Of a stretch of DNA of 64,000 nucleotides, positions 1 through 7,906 are shown piece after piece (position 1 is the stretch's first letter; every line of letters begins with the position of its first letter). Below the pieces are notes generated by a model. It saw only the letters and a program-made list of their open reading frames with translations, ran no database searches and had not been told where the DNA came from. The DNA comes from Citrobacter koseri ATCC BAA-895. GTDB lineage: Bacteria > Pseudomonadota > Gammaproteobacteria > Enterobacterales > Enterobacteriaceae. The DNA is taken from the NCBI RefSeq assembly GCF_000018045.1, contig NC_009792.1, positions 4,216,001 to 4,280,000 on the forward strand, given 5' to 3'. A program made the position numbers and the translations under genes.

Positions 1-364
1 GGTTAACGGAAACGACGGTTGCGATAACCTGAACCTCGTTAACGAAGCCTTCCGGGAACAGCGGACGAACCGGGCGGTCAATCAGACGCGCGATCAGGGT
101 TTCGCCTTCGCTCGGACGGCCTTCACGACGGAAGAAGCTGCCCGGGATACGGCCAGCAGCGTAAGTACGCTCCTGATAGTTAACGGTCAGCGGGAAGAAA
201 TCCTGGCCCGGCTTCGCTTTTTTCTGACCAACAACGGTAACGAATACCGCAGTGTCATCCATGCTTACCATAACGGCGGCAGTTGCCTGACGCGCCATCA
301 TGCCAGTTTCCAGCGTAACGGTATGCTGACCGTACTGGAATTTACGAACGATCGGATTAAGCAA
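1..364 (-). CDS. pnp: Polynucleotide phosphorylase, N-terminal part (cut by window edge)
   Basis: Only the first ~121 codons lie in the window, covering most of the first RNase PH domain. PNPase is the 3'-to-5' phosphorolytic exoribonuclease of the RNA degradosome. The start is a TTG at 364-362 giving LNPIVRKFQYGQH, the start used in E. coli. Segments such as TAAVMVSMDDTAVFVT and RPIRPLFPEGF identify the family. It is the last gene of the metY-nusA-infB operon read here and lies downstream of the rpsO terminator and an RNase III-type leader hairpin, the known site of PNPase autoregulation. Confidence 0.97.
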   Translation of the reverse strand, partial: MLNPIVRKFQYGQHTVTLETGMMARQATAAVMVSMDDTAVFVTVVGQKKAKPGQDFFPLTVNYQERTYAAGRIPGSFFRREGRPSEGETLIARLIDRPVRPLFPEGFVNEVQVIATVVSVN

Positions 365-434
365 AATAATACCCTTTCTTAATTTTTGACGGCACACTCA
401 GGCGCCATCGTTAATACCCGATCTTCTGCGCATC

Positions 435-497
435 CTCGCGACTAATGACAACCCTAACCCATGCTCTTTGGGTGAAGCCTCTCATTAGCCGCGCGAA
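435..497 (-). promoter_or_regulatory. pnp leader hairpin, likely RNase III cleavage site
   Basis: On the minus strand an arm CGCGGCTAATGA pairs with TCATTAGTCGCG, with an inner ACCC/GGGT step around AAAGAGCATG. This fits the long pnp leader stem that RNase III cuts in E. coli, after which PNPase degrades the duplex arm and represses its own synthesis. The hairpin is seen directly; the mechanism is taken from E. coli. Confidence 0.75.
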
Positions 498-564
498 CCT
501 CTGCAACGGAAGATCATCCATAGCAACAATACATTAGTTTCCAGTGAATTGCTGCCGTCTGGTT

Positions 565-591
565 GAAAAAAGGGGCCATGAAGGCCCCCTC
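565..591 (-). terminator. rpsO intrinsic terminator
   Basis: On the minus strand the stem GGGGCC-TTCAT-GGCCCC is followed by TTTTTT, directly after the rpsO stop. In E. coli the rpsO terminator is leaky and allows readthrough into pnp. Confidence 0.85.
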
Positions 592-610
592 TTTCTGAAA
601 CTCGCAAGAA

Positions 611-880
611 TTAGCGACGCAGACCCAGACGCTCGATCAGCGCGGTGTAACGTGCAACATCTTTACGTTTCAGGTAGTCGAGCAGTTTACGACGCTGAGA
701 AACCATGCGCAGCAGACCACGACGGCTGTGGTGATCTTTTTTGTGCTCTGCAAAGTGGCCCTGCAGGTGGTTAATCTGTGCAGTCAGCAGAGCAACCTGA
801 ACTTCGGTAGAACCGCTGTCGTTAGTACCACGACCAAACTCAGAAACGATTTTAGCTTTAGCTTCAACGCTTAGAGACAT
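611..880 (-). CDS. rpsO: 30S ribosomal protein S15
   Basis: Encodes 89 residues, the full length of S15, beginning MSLSVEAKAKIVSEFGRG. S15 is a primary 16S rRNA binder in the central domain that nucleates S6/S18 assembly and represses its own translation through an mRNA pseudoknot. The start at 880 was chosen over an in-frame upstream ATG at 919 because GGAG sits just upstream of it and the N-terminus matches the family. It lies between truB and pnp, with a terminator after it. Confidence 0.98.
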   Translation of the reverse strand: MSLSVEAKAKIVSEFGRGTNDSGSTEVQVALLTAQINHLQGHFAEHKKDHHSRRGLLRMVSQRRKLLDYLKRKDVARYTALIERLGLRR

Positions 881-1032
881 GATGAACTCCAAAAATAATA
901 AAGAATGAAAGGGTGCCAATCTCTAATTCAGCGACCCCATGTAAACGCCGCGCGAACTTGTTAAAAAATTTACGTGACGTTAAGCGGCGGTATTCTACTC
1001 GTAGCGTCCTGTTATCGCAAGACGGAGCAGCA

Positions 1033-1977
1033 TTACGCCGGGTACTCAACCACTAACCGACGAGGCGCCACGCGGCCTTCATCGTCGATTTCGCCCATGC
1101 CAATAAATTTTTCGTCATCACCTTCAGTCACGCGAACCAGCCCTTCAAGCGGCACGCCTGTCGTCCGTACCGGGTTACCGTTTTTAAAGTAAACCGATGA
1201 CGTTAAAGGAAGATTGACAACTGGATAGTCCGAAGCCGGACTGTCCATCGGCATCAGCAGCGGATCTAACAGTTGCGCAGCCGGAATATCCTGCCGTTCC
1301 GCCTGTTCAACAAGCTCACGTAGCTGTTCCAGCGTGACCATACGGTCAACCGGATATTTACTGACCGCCAGACGTCGCAGGAAGATCACATGCGCGCCAC
1401 ACCCAAGTTTCTCACCCAAATCATCGATAATGGTGCGAATGTAGGTGCCCTTCGAGCAGTGAACCTCCAGCTCCAGTTCATCCCCTTCATGGCGAATAAA
1501 CAGCAGTTCGTAAACGGTAATCGGGCGGGCTTCACGGGGAACTTCAATCCCCTGACGCGCATATTCGTAGAGCTTCTTGCCCTGATACTTCAGCGCCGAA
1601 TACATCGATGGAATCTGCTCGATATCGCCACGGAACGTCTCCAGCGCGGCAGCTAACTGCTCTGCGCTGAAGGTTACCGGACGTTCCTGCACGATTTGAC
1701 CATCGGCATCGGAGGTGTCGGTACGCTGCCCCAGGCGGGCAATCACGCGGTAACGTTTGTCAGAATCCAGCAGATACTGCGAAAACTTTGTCGCTTCCCC
1801 AAGGCAGATGGGCAACATGCCCGTCGCCAGCGGGTCCAGCGCGCCGGTATGTCCGGCACGGTTGGCGTTATAGATGCGTTTTACTTTCTGCAAGACGTCA
1901 TTGCTGGACATGCCCTGCGGCTTATCCAGCAGCAGGACGCCGTGAATGTCGCGACCACGACGACGAGGACGACTCAT
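1033..1977 (-). CDS. truB: tRNA pseudouridine-55 synthase
   Basis: A 314-residue protein, the same length as E. coli TruB. It isomerises U55 to pseudouridine in the T-loop of tRNAs and acts as a tRNA chaperone. The catalytic motif GALDPLATG places the nucleophilic Asp at residue 48; RPITVYELLFI, KGTYIRTI and the C-terminal PUA-like region are present. The ATG overlaps the rbfA stop by one base (TAATG), indicating translational coupling in the operon. Confidence 0.98.
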   Translation of the reverse strand: MSRPRRRGRDIHGVLLLDKPQGMSSNDVLQKVKRIYNANRAGHTGALDPLATGMLPICLGEATKFSQYLLDSDKRYRVIARLGQRTDTSDADGQIVQERPVTFSAEQLAAALETFRGDIEQIPSMYSALKYQGKKLYEYARQGIEVPREARPITVYELLFIRHEGDELELEVHCSKGTYIRTIIDDLGEKLGCGAHVIFLRRLAVSKYPVDRMVTLEQLRELVEQAERQDIPAAQLLDPLLMPMDSPASDYPVVNLPLTSSVYFKNGNPVRTTGVPLEGLVRVTEGDDEKFIGMGEIDDEGRVAPRRLVVEYPA

Positions 1978-2378
1978 TAGTCCTCCTTGCTGTCGTCCGG
2001 GTTCACACGACGTTCTTCGTCATGTTTCACCACGTTAGTCACCAGGTTAGACATACGCATCCCTTCAACCAGCGAGTTGTCGTAGAAGAAGGTCAGTTCC
2101 GGCACAATACGCAGACGCATCGCTTTCCCCAGCAGGGTACGGATAAAGCCAGACGCTTCCTGCAACGCTTTGATGCCCGCTTTTACCGCGTCTTCATCTT
2201 TGTCGTTCAGAAAGGTGACATACACTTTGGCATAGGCCAGATCGCGGGACATCTCCACACCGGAAACGGTGGTCATCATGCCAAGACGCGGATCTTTAAT
2301 TTCGCGTTGCAGGATGATAGCGATCTCTTTTTGCATTTCCTGGGCTACGCGCTGCGGGCGACCAAATTCTTTCGCCAT
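1977..2378 (-). CDS. rbfA: 30S ribosome-binding factor A
   Basis: A 133-residue KH-like-fold protein that binds the immature 30S subunit near the 5' helix of 16S rRNA and is needed for late maturation and cold adaptation. The sequence MAKEFGRPQRVAQEMQ and IALILQ-type helix match the family. It sits between infB and truB. An unusual 220-bp spacer with a terminator-like hairpin, a REP unit and a further hairpin element separates it from infB. Confidence 0.97.
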   Translation of the reverse strand: MAKEFGRPQRVAQEMQKEIAIILQREIKDPRLGMMTTVSGVEMSRDLAYAKVYVTFLNDKDEDAVKAGIKALQEASGFIRTLLGKAMRLRIVPELTFFYDNSLVEGMRMSNLVTNVVKHDEERRVNPDDSKED

Positions 2379-2401
2379 AATAAATTCTCCAGAATAAAGA
2401 C

Positions 2402-2427
2402 AAAAAAGGGGCCAAAAGCCCCTTTTT
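2402..2427. terminator. Terminator-like hairpin between infB and rbfA
   Basis: The near-symmetric sequence AAAAAGGGGC-CAAAA-GCCCCTTTTT can act as a stem with a T-run on either strand. It lies inside the operon, just upstream of rbfA on the minus strand, so it is presumably an attenuator, a processing site or a leaky terminator. Confidence 0.6.
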
Positions 2428-2435
2428 AAATTTCA

Positions 2436-2465
2436 TGCCGGGTGGCGCTTCGCTTACCCGGCCTA
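2436..2465. repeat. REP-type palindromic repeat
   Basis: TGCCGGGTGGCGCTTCGCTT pairs with ACCCGGCCTA as in enterobacterial REP units. It lies in the infB-rbfA spacer, next to the terminator-like hairpin. Confidence 0.75.
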
Positions 2466-2490
2466 CGCAAAACAATCTTCTAAGTATTTT

Positions 2491-2598
2491 GGGTTGCAAC
2501 AAGGCGGCAAGGGTGTGAATCCCCGGGAGCATAGATAACTATGTGACCGGGGTGAACGCACGTAGCCAACGCAGTGGCGGCCCGAAAGACGACGAAGA
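2491..2598. repeat. Intergenic element with a two-tier hairpin (infB-rbfA)
   Basis: The core is CCCCGG (2521-2526), CATAG (2530-2534), loop ATAA, CTATG (2539-2543), CCGGGG (2547-2552), forming two stacked perfect stems. Flanks contain TTGCAACAAGGCGGCAAG and GCCAACGCAGTGG. It resembles a roughly 100-bp element that I recall from several intergenic loci of enterobacteria, but I cannot name it with certainty. Confidence 0.55.
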
Positions 2599-5283
2599 TT
2601 ACGCGATAGTACGTTGGATCTCGATGATCTCGAACACTTCGATCATATCGCCAACGCGAACGTCGTTGTAGTTCTTAACGCCGATACCACATTCCATGCC
2701 GTTACGGACTTCGTTAACGTCATCTTTGAAGCGGCGCAGGGATTCCAGCTCGCCTTCGTAGATAACCACGTTGTCGCGCAGTACGCGGATCGGGTTGTGG
2801 CGTTTAATCGTACCTTCAGTAACCATACAGCCTGCGACAGCGCCAAATTTCGGTGATTTGAACACGTCACGGACTTCAGCCAGACCAATGATCTGCTGTT
2901 TCAGTTCTGGAGACAGCATGCCGCTCATTGCCGCTTTCACTTCGTCGATCAGGTTATAGATGACGGAGTAGTAGCGCAGATCCAAGCTTTCCGCTTCAAT
3001 CACTTTACGCGCAGAGGCATCGGCACGCACGTTGAAGCCAACCAGGATCGCGTTGGATGCAGCAGCCAGGGTTGCGTCGGTTTCGGTGATACCACCTACG
3101 CCGGAACCGATGATCTTCACTTTCACTTCGTCGGTAGACAGTTTCAGTAAAGAGTCGGAGATCGCTTCCACAGAGCCCTGAACGTCCGCTTTCAATACGA
3201 TGTTCACTTCATGAACTTCGCCTTCGGTCATGTTAGCGAACATGTTCTCAAGTTTAGATTTCTGCTGACGCGCCAGTTTAACTTCACGGAATTTACCCTG
3301 ACGATACAGCGCAACTTCACGGGCTTTCTTCTCGTCACGAACCACGGTCACTTCATCACCGGCAGCCGGAACACCGGACAGACCCAGGATCTCAACCGGA
3401 ATGGACGGACCCGCTTCCAGTACTTCCTGACCCAGTTCGTTACGCATTGCACGAACGCGGCCATATTCGAAGCCACACAGGACGATGTCGCCTTTGTTCA
3501 GCGTACCTTCACGAACCAGGACGGTTGCAACCGGACCACGACCTTTATCCAGGAAGGATTCGATTACCGCGCCGCTCGCCATGCCTTTACGAACTGCTTT
3601 CAATTCGAGGACTTCAGCCTGCAACAGGATTGCATCCAGCAGTTCGTCGATGCCGGTACCCGCTTTTGCAGATACGTGGACGAACTGGCTTTCGCCGCCC
3701 CACTCTTCCGGCAGGATGCCGTACTGGGACAGTTCGTTTTTAACACGATCCGGATCGGCTTCTGGCTTATCGATCTTGTTCACCGCAACCACAACCGGCA
3801 CACCCGCCGCTTTCGCGTGCTGGATAGCTTCGATGGTCTGCGGCATCACGCCGTCGTCTGCCGCCACAACCAGAACAACGATATCCGTTGCCTGCGCACC
3901 ACGAGCACGCATAGAGGTAAACGCGGCGTGACCCGGGGTATCCAGGAAGGTGATCATACCGTTGTCGGTTTCAACGTGGTAAGCACCGATGTGCTGGGTA
4001 ATGCCGCCCGCTTCGCCAGAGGCAACTTTCGTTGAACGAATGTAGTCCAGCAGAGAGGTTTTACCGTGGTCAACGTGGCCCATGATGGTCACAACCGGAG
4101 CACGCGGTTCTGCCGCCGCACCTGTATCACGGTCGCTCATTACCGCTTCTTCCAGCTCGTTTTCACGACGCAGGATAACTTTGTGGCCCATCTCTTCAGC
4201 AACCAGCTGTGCGGTTTCCTGGTCGATGACCTGGTTGATGGTTGCCATCGCGCCCAGCTTCATCATCGCTTTGATGACCTGAGAGCCTTTTACCGCCATC
4301 TTGTTCGCCAGCTCGCCAACGGTGATGGTTTCACCAATCACAACGTCACGGTTAACAGCCTGAACCGGTTTCTGGAAGCTCTGTTGCAGAGCAGAACCTT
4401 TACGGTTTTTACCGCCTTTACCGCCGCGAACGGCCGCACGGGCTTCTTCACGATCGGCTTTCGATTCAGAGTGTTTGTTGCCTTTTTTCGCCGGACGCGC
4501 TGCTTTCGCATTGCGACTACGACCACGGCCGCCTTCAACTTCACGGTCGTTTTCGTCTTCGGCCTGGCGGGCGTGTTGAGACGTGGTAACGTGATAATCG
4601 CTGGTGTCTTCAGTCGGCTCCGCGTTATCAGTCCATTTGTTCTCTTCCGCCATGCGGCGAGCTTCTTCTGCTACGCGACGCGCTTCTTCTTCAAGTTTGC
4701 GACGCGCTTCTTCTTCCGCTTTACGCTTCAGCTCTGCTGCTTCATTTTCACGGCGGGCTTTTTCGGCCTGGGCGGTTTTGGTCATATCGTCAGTCTGTTG
4801 ATTGCTCACTTTGTCTTTTTCCGCAGCTTCACGTTTCGCTTTTTCAGCGGCGTCACGTTTAGCTTGTTCTGCGGCCTCACGGTCAGCTTTTTGTTGCGCC
4901 TCGCGTTTGGCTGTTTCTTCTGCCTCACGACGGGCTTGCTCTTCCGCTTCACGCTGCGCCTGCTCTTCCGCAGCGAGACGTTCTGTCTCTTGCGGATCGC
5001 GTTTCACAAAGGTGCGTTTCTTGCGGACTTCGATTTGTACCGATTTACTTTTTCCACCGGTACCTGGAATATTCAACGTGCTGCGCGTTTTACGTTGCAG
5101 CGTCAACTTATCCGGCCCTGAACCATTTTCACGATTCAGGTGAGCCAGTAAAGTCTGTTTTTCTTGTGCGGACACAGAGTCATCAGCAGACTTCGGGATA
5201 CCGGCATCAGCGAATTGCTGTACCAGGCGATCCACGGAGGTCTGTATCTCTGCGGCCAGCGCTTTTACGGTTACATCTGTCAT
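2599..5283 (-). CDS. infB: Translation initiation factor IF-2
   Basis: An 894-residue GTPase (E. coli: 890) that delivers fMet-tRNA to the 30S subunit and promotes 50S joining. Order: N-terminal IF2N domain, a long charged helix region rich in Glu/Arg/Ala at about residues 95-220, a second IF2N domain, the G domain with GHVDHGKTS near residue 400 and DTPGHAAF and NKIDKPEAD motifs, then beta-barrel and C-terminal domains ending GVKNYNDVRVGDMIEVFE. An in-frame GTG at 4809 (codon 159, VSNQQ) corresponds to the start of the shorter IF2-2 isoform of E. coli. It follows nusA by 24 bp. Confidence 0.98.
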   Translation of the reverse strand: MTDVTVKALAAEIQTSVDRLVQQFADAGIPKSADDSVSAQEKQTLLAHLNRENGSGPDKLTLQRKTRSTLNIPGTGGKSKSVQIEVRKKRTFVKRDPQETERLAAEEQAQREAEEQARREAEETAKREAQQKADREAAEQAKRDAAEKAKREAAEKDKVSNQQTDDMTKTAQAEKARRENEAAELKRKAEEEARRKLEEEARRVAEEARRMAEENKWTDNAEPTEDTSDYHVTTSQHARQAEDENDREVEGGRGRSRNAKAARPAKKGNKHSESKADREEARAAVRGGKGGKNRKGSALQQSFQKPVQAVNRDVVIGETITVGELANKMAVKGSQVIKAMMKLGAMATINQVIDQETAQLVAEEMGHKVILRRENELEEAVMSDRDTGAAAEPRAPVVTIMGHVDHGKTSLLDYIRSTKVASGEAGGITQHIGAYHVETDNGMITFLDTPGHAAFTSMRARGAQATDIVVLVVAADDGVMPQTIEAIQHAKAAGVPVVVAVNKIDKPEADPDRVKNELSQYGILPEEWGGESQFVHVSAKAGTGIDELLDAILLQAEVLELKAVRKGMASGAVIESFLDKGRGPVATVLVREGTLNKGDIVLCGFEYGRVRAMRNELGQEVLEAGPSIPVEILGLSGVPAAGDEVTVVRDEKKAREVALYRQGKFREVKLARQQKSKLENMFANMTEGEVHEVNIVLKADVQGSVEAISDSLLKLSTDEVKVKIIGSGVGGITETDATLAAASNAILVGFNVRADASARKVIEAESLDLRYYSVIYNLIDEVKAAMSGMLSPELKQQIIGLAEVRDVFKSPKFGAVAGCMVTEGTIKRHNPIRVLRDNVVIYEGELESLRRFKDDVNEVRNGMECGIGVKNYNDVRVGDMIEVFEIIEIQRTIA
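4795..4825 (-). promoter_or_regulatory. Internal GTG start for short IF-2 isoform
   Basis: GTG at 4809-4807 begins VSNQQTDDMTK, aligned with the IF2-2 (beta) start in E. coli. A purine-rich GGAAAAAGA lies just upstream as a plausible ribosome-binding site. Confidence 0.6.
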
Positions 5284-5307
5284 GCTGTTCCTTCCTGCTA
5301 CAGTTTA

Positions 5308-6795
5308 TTACGCTTCGTCGCCGAACCAGCAAATATTACGGGCAGCCATAATCAGCTCACCGGCTTTTTCGTCGGTCAACCCTTCGATATCAGCCAGATC
5401 ATCAATGCCCTGCTCAGCGAGATCTTCCAGCGTACAAACACCACGGGCAGCCAGTTTGAATGCCAGGTCGCGACCCAATCCTTCCAGATTCAGCAGATCG
5501 TCAGACGGTTTGTTATCACCAAGGCTTTCTTCCTGGGCCAGTGCCAGAGTGGTCAGTGCGTTTTTGGCACGCTCGCGCAGCGCTTCAACGGTCGGTTCAT
5601 CCAGCCCGTCGATTTCCAGCAGTTCTTTCATTGGCACGTAGGCCAGTTCTTCCAGCGTCGCGAAACCTTCTTCAACCAGTACGGTTGCGAACTCTTCATC
5701 AATATCGAGATATTTGGTGAAGGTATCGATAGCTGCATGTGCTTCAGCCTGATGCTTAGCCTGCAAGTCATCAACCGTCATCACGTTAAGTTCCCAGCCG
5801 CTCAGTTGCGCAGCCAGACGGACGTTCTGACCATTACGTCCGATCGCCTGAGCCAGGTTACCGGCTTCAACAGCGATATCCATGGTGTGTTTATCTTCAT
5901 CCACCACGATAGAAGCGACGTCTGCTGGCGCCATCGCGTTAATCACGAACTGCGCCGGGTTATCATCCCACAGGACGATATCGATACGCTCGCCGCCCAG
6001 TTCAGTAGAAACGGCCTGAACGCGCGCACCACGCATACCCACACAGGCGCCGACCGGATCGATACGCTTGTCGTTGGTTTTCACCGCGATTTTCGCACGG
6101 GAACCCGGATCGCGGGCCGCCGCTTTAATCTCAATGACTTCTTCGCCGATTTCCGGTACTTCAATACGGAACAGCTCGATCAGCATTTCCGGTTTGGAAC
6201 GCGTCACAAACAGTTGCGCACCGCGCGCTTCCGGGCGAACGGAGTACAGAACGCCACGAATACGGTCGCCAGGACGGAAGTTTTCGCGCGGCAGCATATC
6301 TTCACGCAGGATCACGGCTTCAGCATTGCTGCCCAAATCCAAAGAGATGTTGTCGCGGTTTACTTTCTTCACCACGCCGGTGATGATTTCGCCTTCGTGC
6401 TCGCGGAACTGATCGACCACCATCGCACGCTCGGCTTCACGAACTTTCTGTACGATAACCTGTTTTGCCGTCTGGGTGGTGATACGGTCAAAGGTGACAG
6501 ATTCAATCTGATCTTCAACGTAGTCGCCCAGGTTCAGGCTTTCGTCTTCAAAACGCGCCGCTTCCAGCGTAATTTCTTTTGTCGGCAGCGTGACTTCTTC
6601 TACGATTAACCAACGACGGAAGGTATCGAAATCACCGCTTTTACGATCGATTTGTACGCGAACATCGATCTCTTGTTCGTATTTTTTCTTCGTTGCTGTA
6701 GCCAGCGCACTTTCCAGCGCTTCAAAAATCTTCTCGCGTGGCAGCGCTTTCTCATTGGAAACGGCTTCAACAACGGCCAAAATTTCTTTGTTCAT
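5308..6795 (-). CDS. nusA: Transcription termination/antitermination factor NusA
   Basis: A 495-residue RNA polymerase-associated factor, equal in length to E. coli NusA. It has an N-terminal polymerase-binding domain (MNKEILAVVEAVSNEKALP), an S1 domain around residues 135-200 (GEIITGVVKKVNRDNISLDLG), two KH domains (GACVGMRGARVQ; AIGRNGQNVRLA), and two acidic C-terminal repeats that contact the alpha subunit and RNA. It promotes pausing and intrinsic termination, and takes part in N and rrn antitermination. It lies 28 bp after rimP. Confidence 0.98.
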   Translation of the reverse strand: MNKEILAVVEAVSNEKALPREKIFEALESALATATKKKYEQEIDVRVQIDRKSGDFDTFRRWLIVEEVTLPTKEITLEAARFEDESLNLGDYVEDQIESVTFDRITTQTAKQVIVQKVREAERAMVVDQFREHEGEIITGVVKKVNRDNISLDLGSNAEAVILREDMLPRENFRPGDRIRGVLYSVRPEARGAQLFVTRSKPEMLIELFRIEVPEIGEEVIEIKAAARDPGSRAKIAVKTNDKRIDPVGACVGMRGARVQAVSTELGGERIDIVLWDDNPAQFVINAMAPADVASIVVDEDKHTMDIAVEAGNLAQAIGRNGQNVRLAAQLSGWELNVMTVDDLQAKHQAEAHAAIDTFTKYLDIDEEFATVLVEEGFATLEELAYVPMKELLEIDGLDEPTVEALRERAKNALTTLALAQEESLGDNKPSDDLLNLEGLGRDLAFKLAARGVCTLEDLAEQGIDDLADIEGLTDEKAGELIMAARNICWFGDEA

Positions 6796-6823
6796 CGCGG
6801 GCTTTTCACCTCAATCCAGACTA

Positions 6824-7276
6824 TTAAAAGTGGGGAACCAGGTTCGCCTTCTGGATATTACTCAGCGCGAACACTTCATCTTTACCTTCGACTGTGACAG
6901 TGATCATTTCACCGTCAACCGCTTTGATAACGCCCTGCCATTTACGACGGTTTTGTACCGCCATACGAAGTACCAGCGTCACTTCTTCACCCAGGAAACG
7001 CGCGTAGTGCTCAGCCGTGAACATAGGACGGTCGAGACCTGGCGAGGAGACTTCCAGGTTGTATGCCACAGTGATGGGATCTTCGACATCCAGCACCGCG
7101 CTCACCTGGTGACTCACATCAGCACAATCATCAACATTGATGCCATCTTCACTATCAATATAGATGCGCAGTGTGGATGTGCGACCGCGAATAAATTCGA
7201 TGCCGACCAGTTCGTAACCTAAGGCTTCAACTGGCGCTGTAATCATCTCTGTTAATTTTTGCTCTAATGTGGACAA
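6824..7276 (-). CDS. rimP: Ribosome maturation factor RimP
   Basis: A 150-residue protein beginning (TTG)STLEQKLTEMITAPVE, needed for assembly of the 30S subunit with S19 and late 16S processing. The TTG at 7276 was chosen because it gives the family's usual length and has GGGGGTGG a few bases upstream. Another in-frame TTG at 7288 would add four residues but lacks a clear ribosome-binding site. First protein gene of the operon after metY. Confidence 0.95.
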   Translation of the reverse strand: MSTLEQKLTEMITAPVEALGYELVGIEFIRGRTSTLRIYIDSEDGINVDDCADVSHQVSAVLDVEDPITVAYNLEVSSPGLDRPMFTAEHYARFLGEEVTLVLRMAVQNRRKWQGVIKAVDGEMITVTVEGKDEVFALSNIQKANLVPHF

Positions 7277-7294
7277 GCCCACCCCCAAGACATA

Positions 7295-7314
7295 AAAAAA
7301 GGGCCTAAAGCCCA
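7295..7314 (-). terminator. Terminator downstream of metY (second)
   Basis: On the minus strand GGGC-TTTAG-GCCC is followed by a run of seven T, just before rimP. Together with the hairpin at 7335-7358 it forms tandem partial terminators between the tRNA gene and the protein-coding operon. Confidence 0.75.
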
Positions 7315-7334
7315 GTTATTCTGTAGTCAGATAA

Positions 7335-7358
7335 CAAAAAACCCCGATAAATCGGGGC
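7335..7358 (-). terminator. Terminator downstream of metY (first)
   Basis: On the minus strand the stem CCCCGA-TTTA-TCGGGG is followed by TTTTTTG. It should release most metY transcripts while some readthrough supplies nusA-infB. Confidence 0.85.
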
Positions 7359-7483
7359 TTTAGATAACTGAACCCTATAACCGCAACTGCGGTCTGGAGA
7401 ACCTTCCGAAAGAATTTTTTTCAAATCCAGCTACGAAGGCCTAAGTCTTCACAGTATATTTGAAAAAGAACTCTAAGGGAAAG

Positions 7484-7560
<77 letters not shown>

Positions 7561-7575
7561 CCTGAAACGTGGCAA

Positions 7576-7604
7576 ATTTTACTCGCTTTGGGTAAAAGAT
7601 GCAA
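7576..7604 (-). promoter_or_regulatory. metY-nusA operon promoter
   Basis: On the minus strand a -35 TTGCAT (7604-7599) and a -10 TAAAAT (7581-7576) are separated by 17 bp, a few bases upstream of the tRNA 5' end. A predicted start near 7569 would give a leader of about 9 nt before mature metY. Confidence 0.75.
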
Positions 7605-7699
7605 ATACTGCTGGGATTTGGTACCGAGGACGGGACGTAAAATCTGCGCGTATTATATTGATTCAATATGCGATATGTCAACCGCGTTAATAATATGCA

Positions 7700-7717
7700 C
7701 ATGAATGAATACTAACC
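7700..7717 (+). promoter_or_regulatory. Possible distal ARG box upstream of argG
   Basis: TGAAT-GAAT-ACTAA matches 8 of the 10 palindromic positions of the ARG box consensus (TGAAT N4 ATTCA). A distant third box is plausible for argG but is weaker than the proximal pair. Confidence 0.4.
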
Positions 7718-7817
7718 CTGCCTCCGTTAAGAAACCGTACCAGTCAGGAAAGAAGCCACCCCATACCGTTTTTTAACGAAATTATCACTAAACTCTTCCT
7801 GTCATCCGTAAAAGATG

Positions 7818-7856
7818 ATTAAATGAAAACTCACTTATTTTGCATAAAAATGCACT
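7818..7856 (+). promoter_or_regulatory. Tandem ARG boxes (ArgR operator) of argG
   Basis: Two 18-bp boxes separated by 3 bp: TAAAT-GAAA-ACTCA (core 7820-7833) and TGCAT-AAAA-ATGCA (core 7841-7854). The 3-bp spacing and symmetry are typical of ArgR hexamer sites, implying arginine-dependent repression of argG. Confidence 0.8.
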
Positions 7857-7906
7857 GAGAGCAGAAAGCCGATCTCTTCATCAGTCTATCAAGCAGGGTT
7901 TTATTT

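Larger units (their letters stand above)
400..592 (+). ncRNA. sraG: Possible SraG/PsrO small RNA opposite the rpsO-pnp gap
   Basis: In E. coli a small RNA (SraG, also PsrO) is encoded between rpsO and pnp on the opposite strand. The same gap is conserved here, and read on the plus strand it ends in a GGGGCC-ATGAA-GGCCCC hairpin followed by a short T-containing run. Boundaries are approximate, no promoter was assigned, and the call rests on position rather than on a recalled full sequence. Confidence 0.35.
7561..7906. other. metY-argG divergent intergenic region
   Basis: This 346-bp gap holds the metY promoter on its left and the ArgR operators for argG on its right. Between them is an AT-rich stretch with no coding potential that I can support. 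Confidence 0.8.

Noticed and set aside
3211..4035. Long open frame on the plus strand opposite infB
   Set aside because: Mirror frame of a highly expressed gene with strong codon bias; low-complexity Phe/Arg/Thr protein with no family resemblance.
5164..6609. 481-codon open frame on the plus strand opposite nusA
   Set aside because: Antisense shadow of nusA and the infB start; no plausible ribosome site or family.
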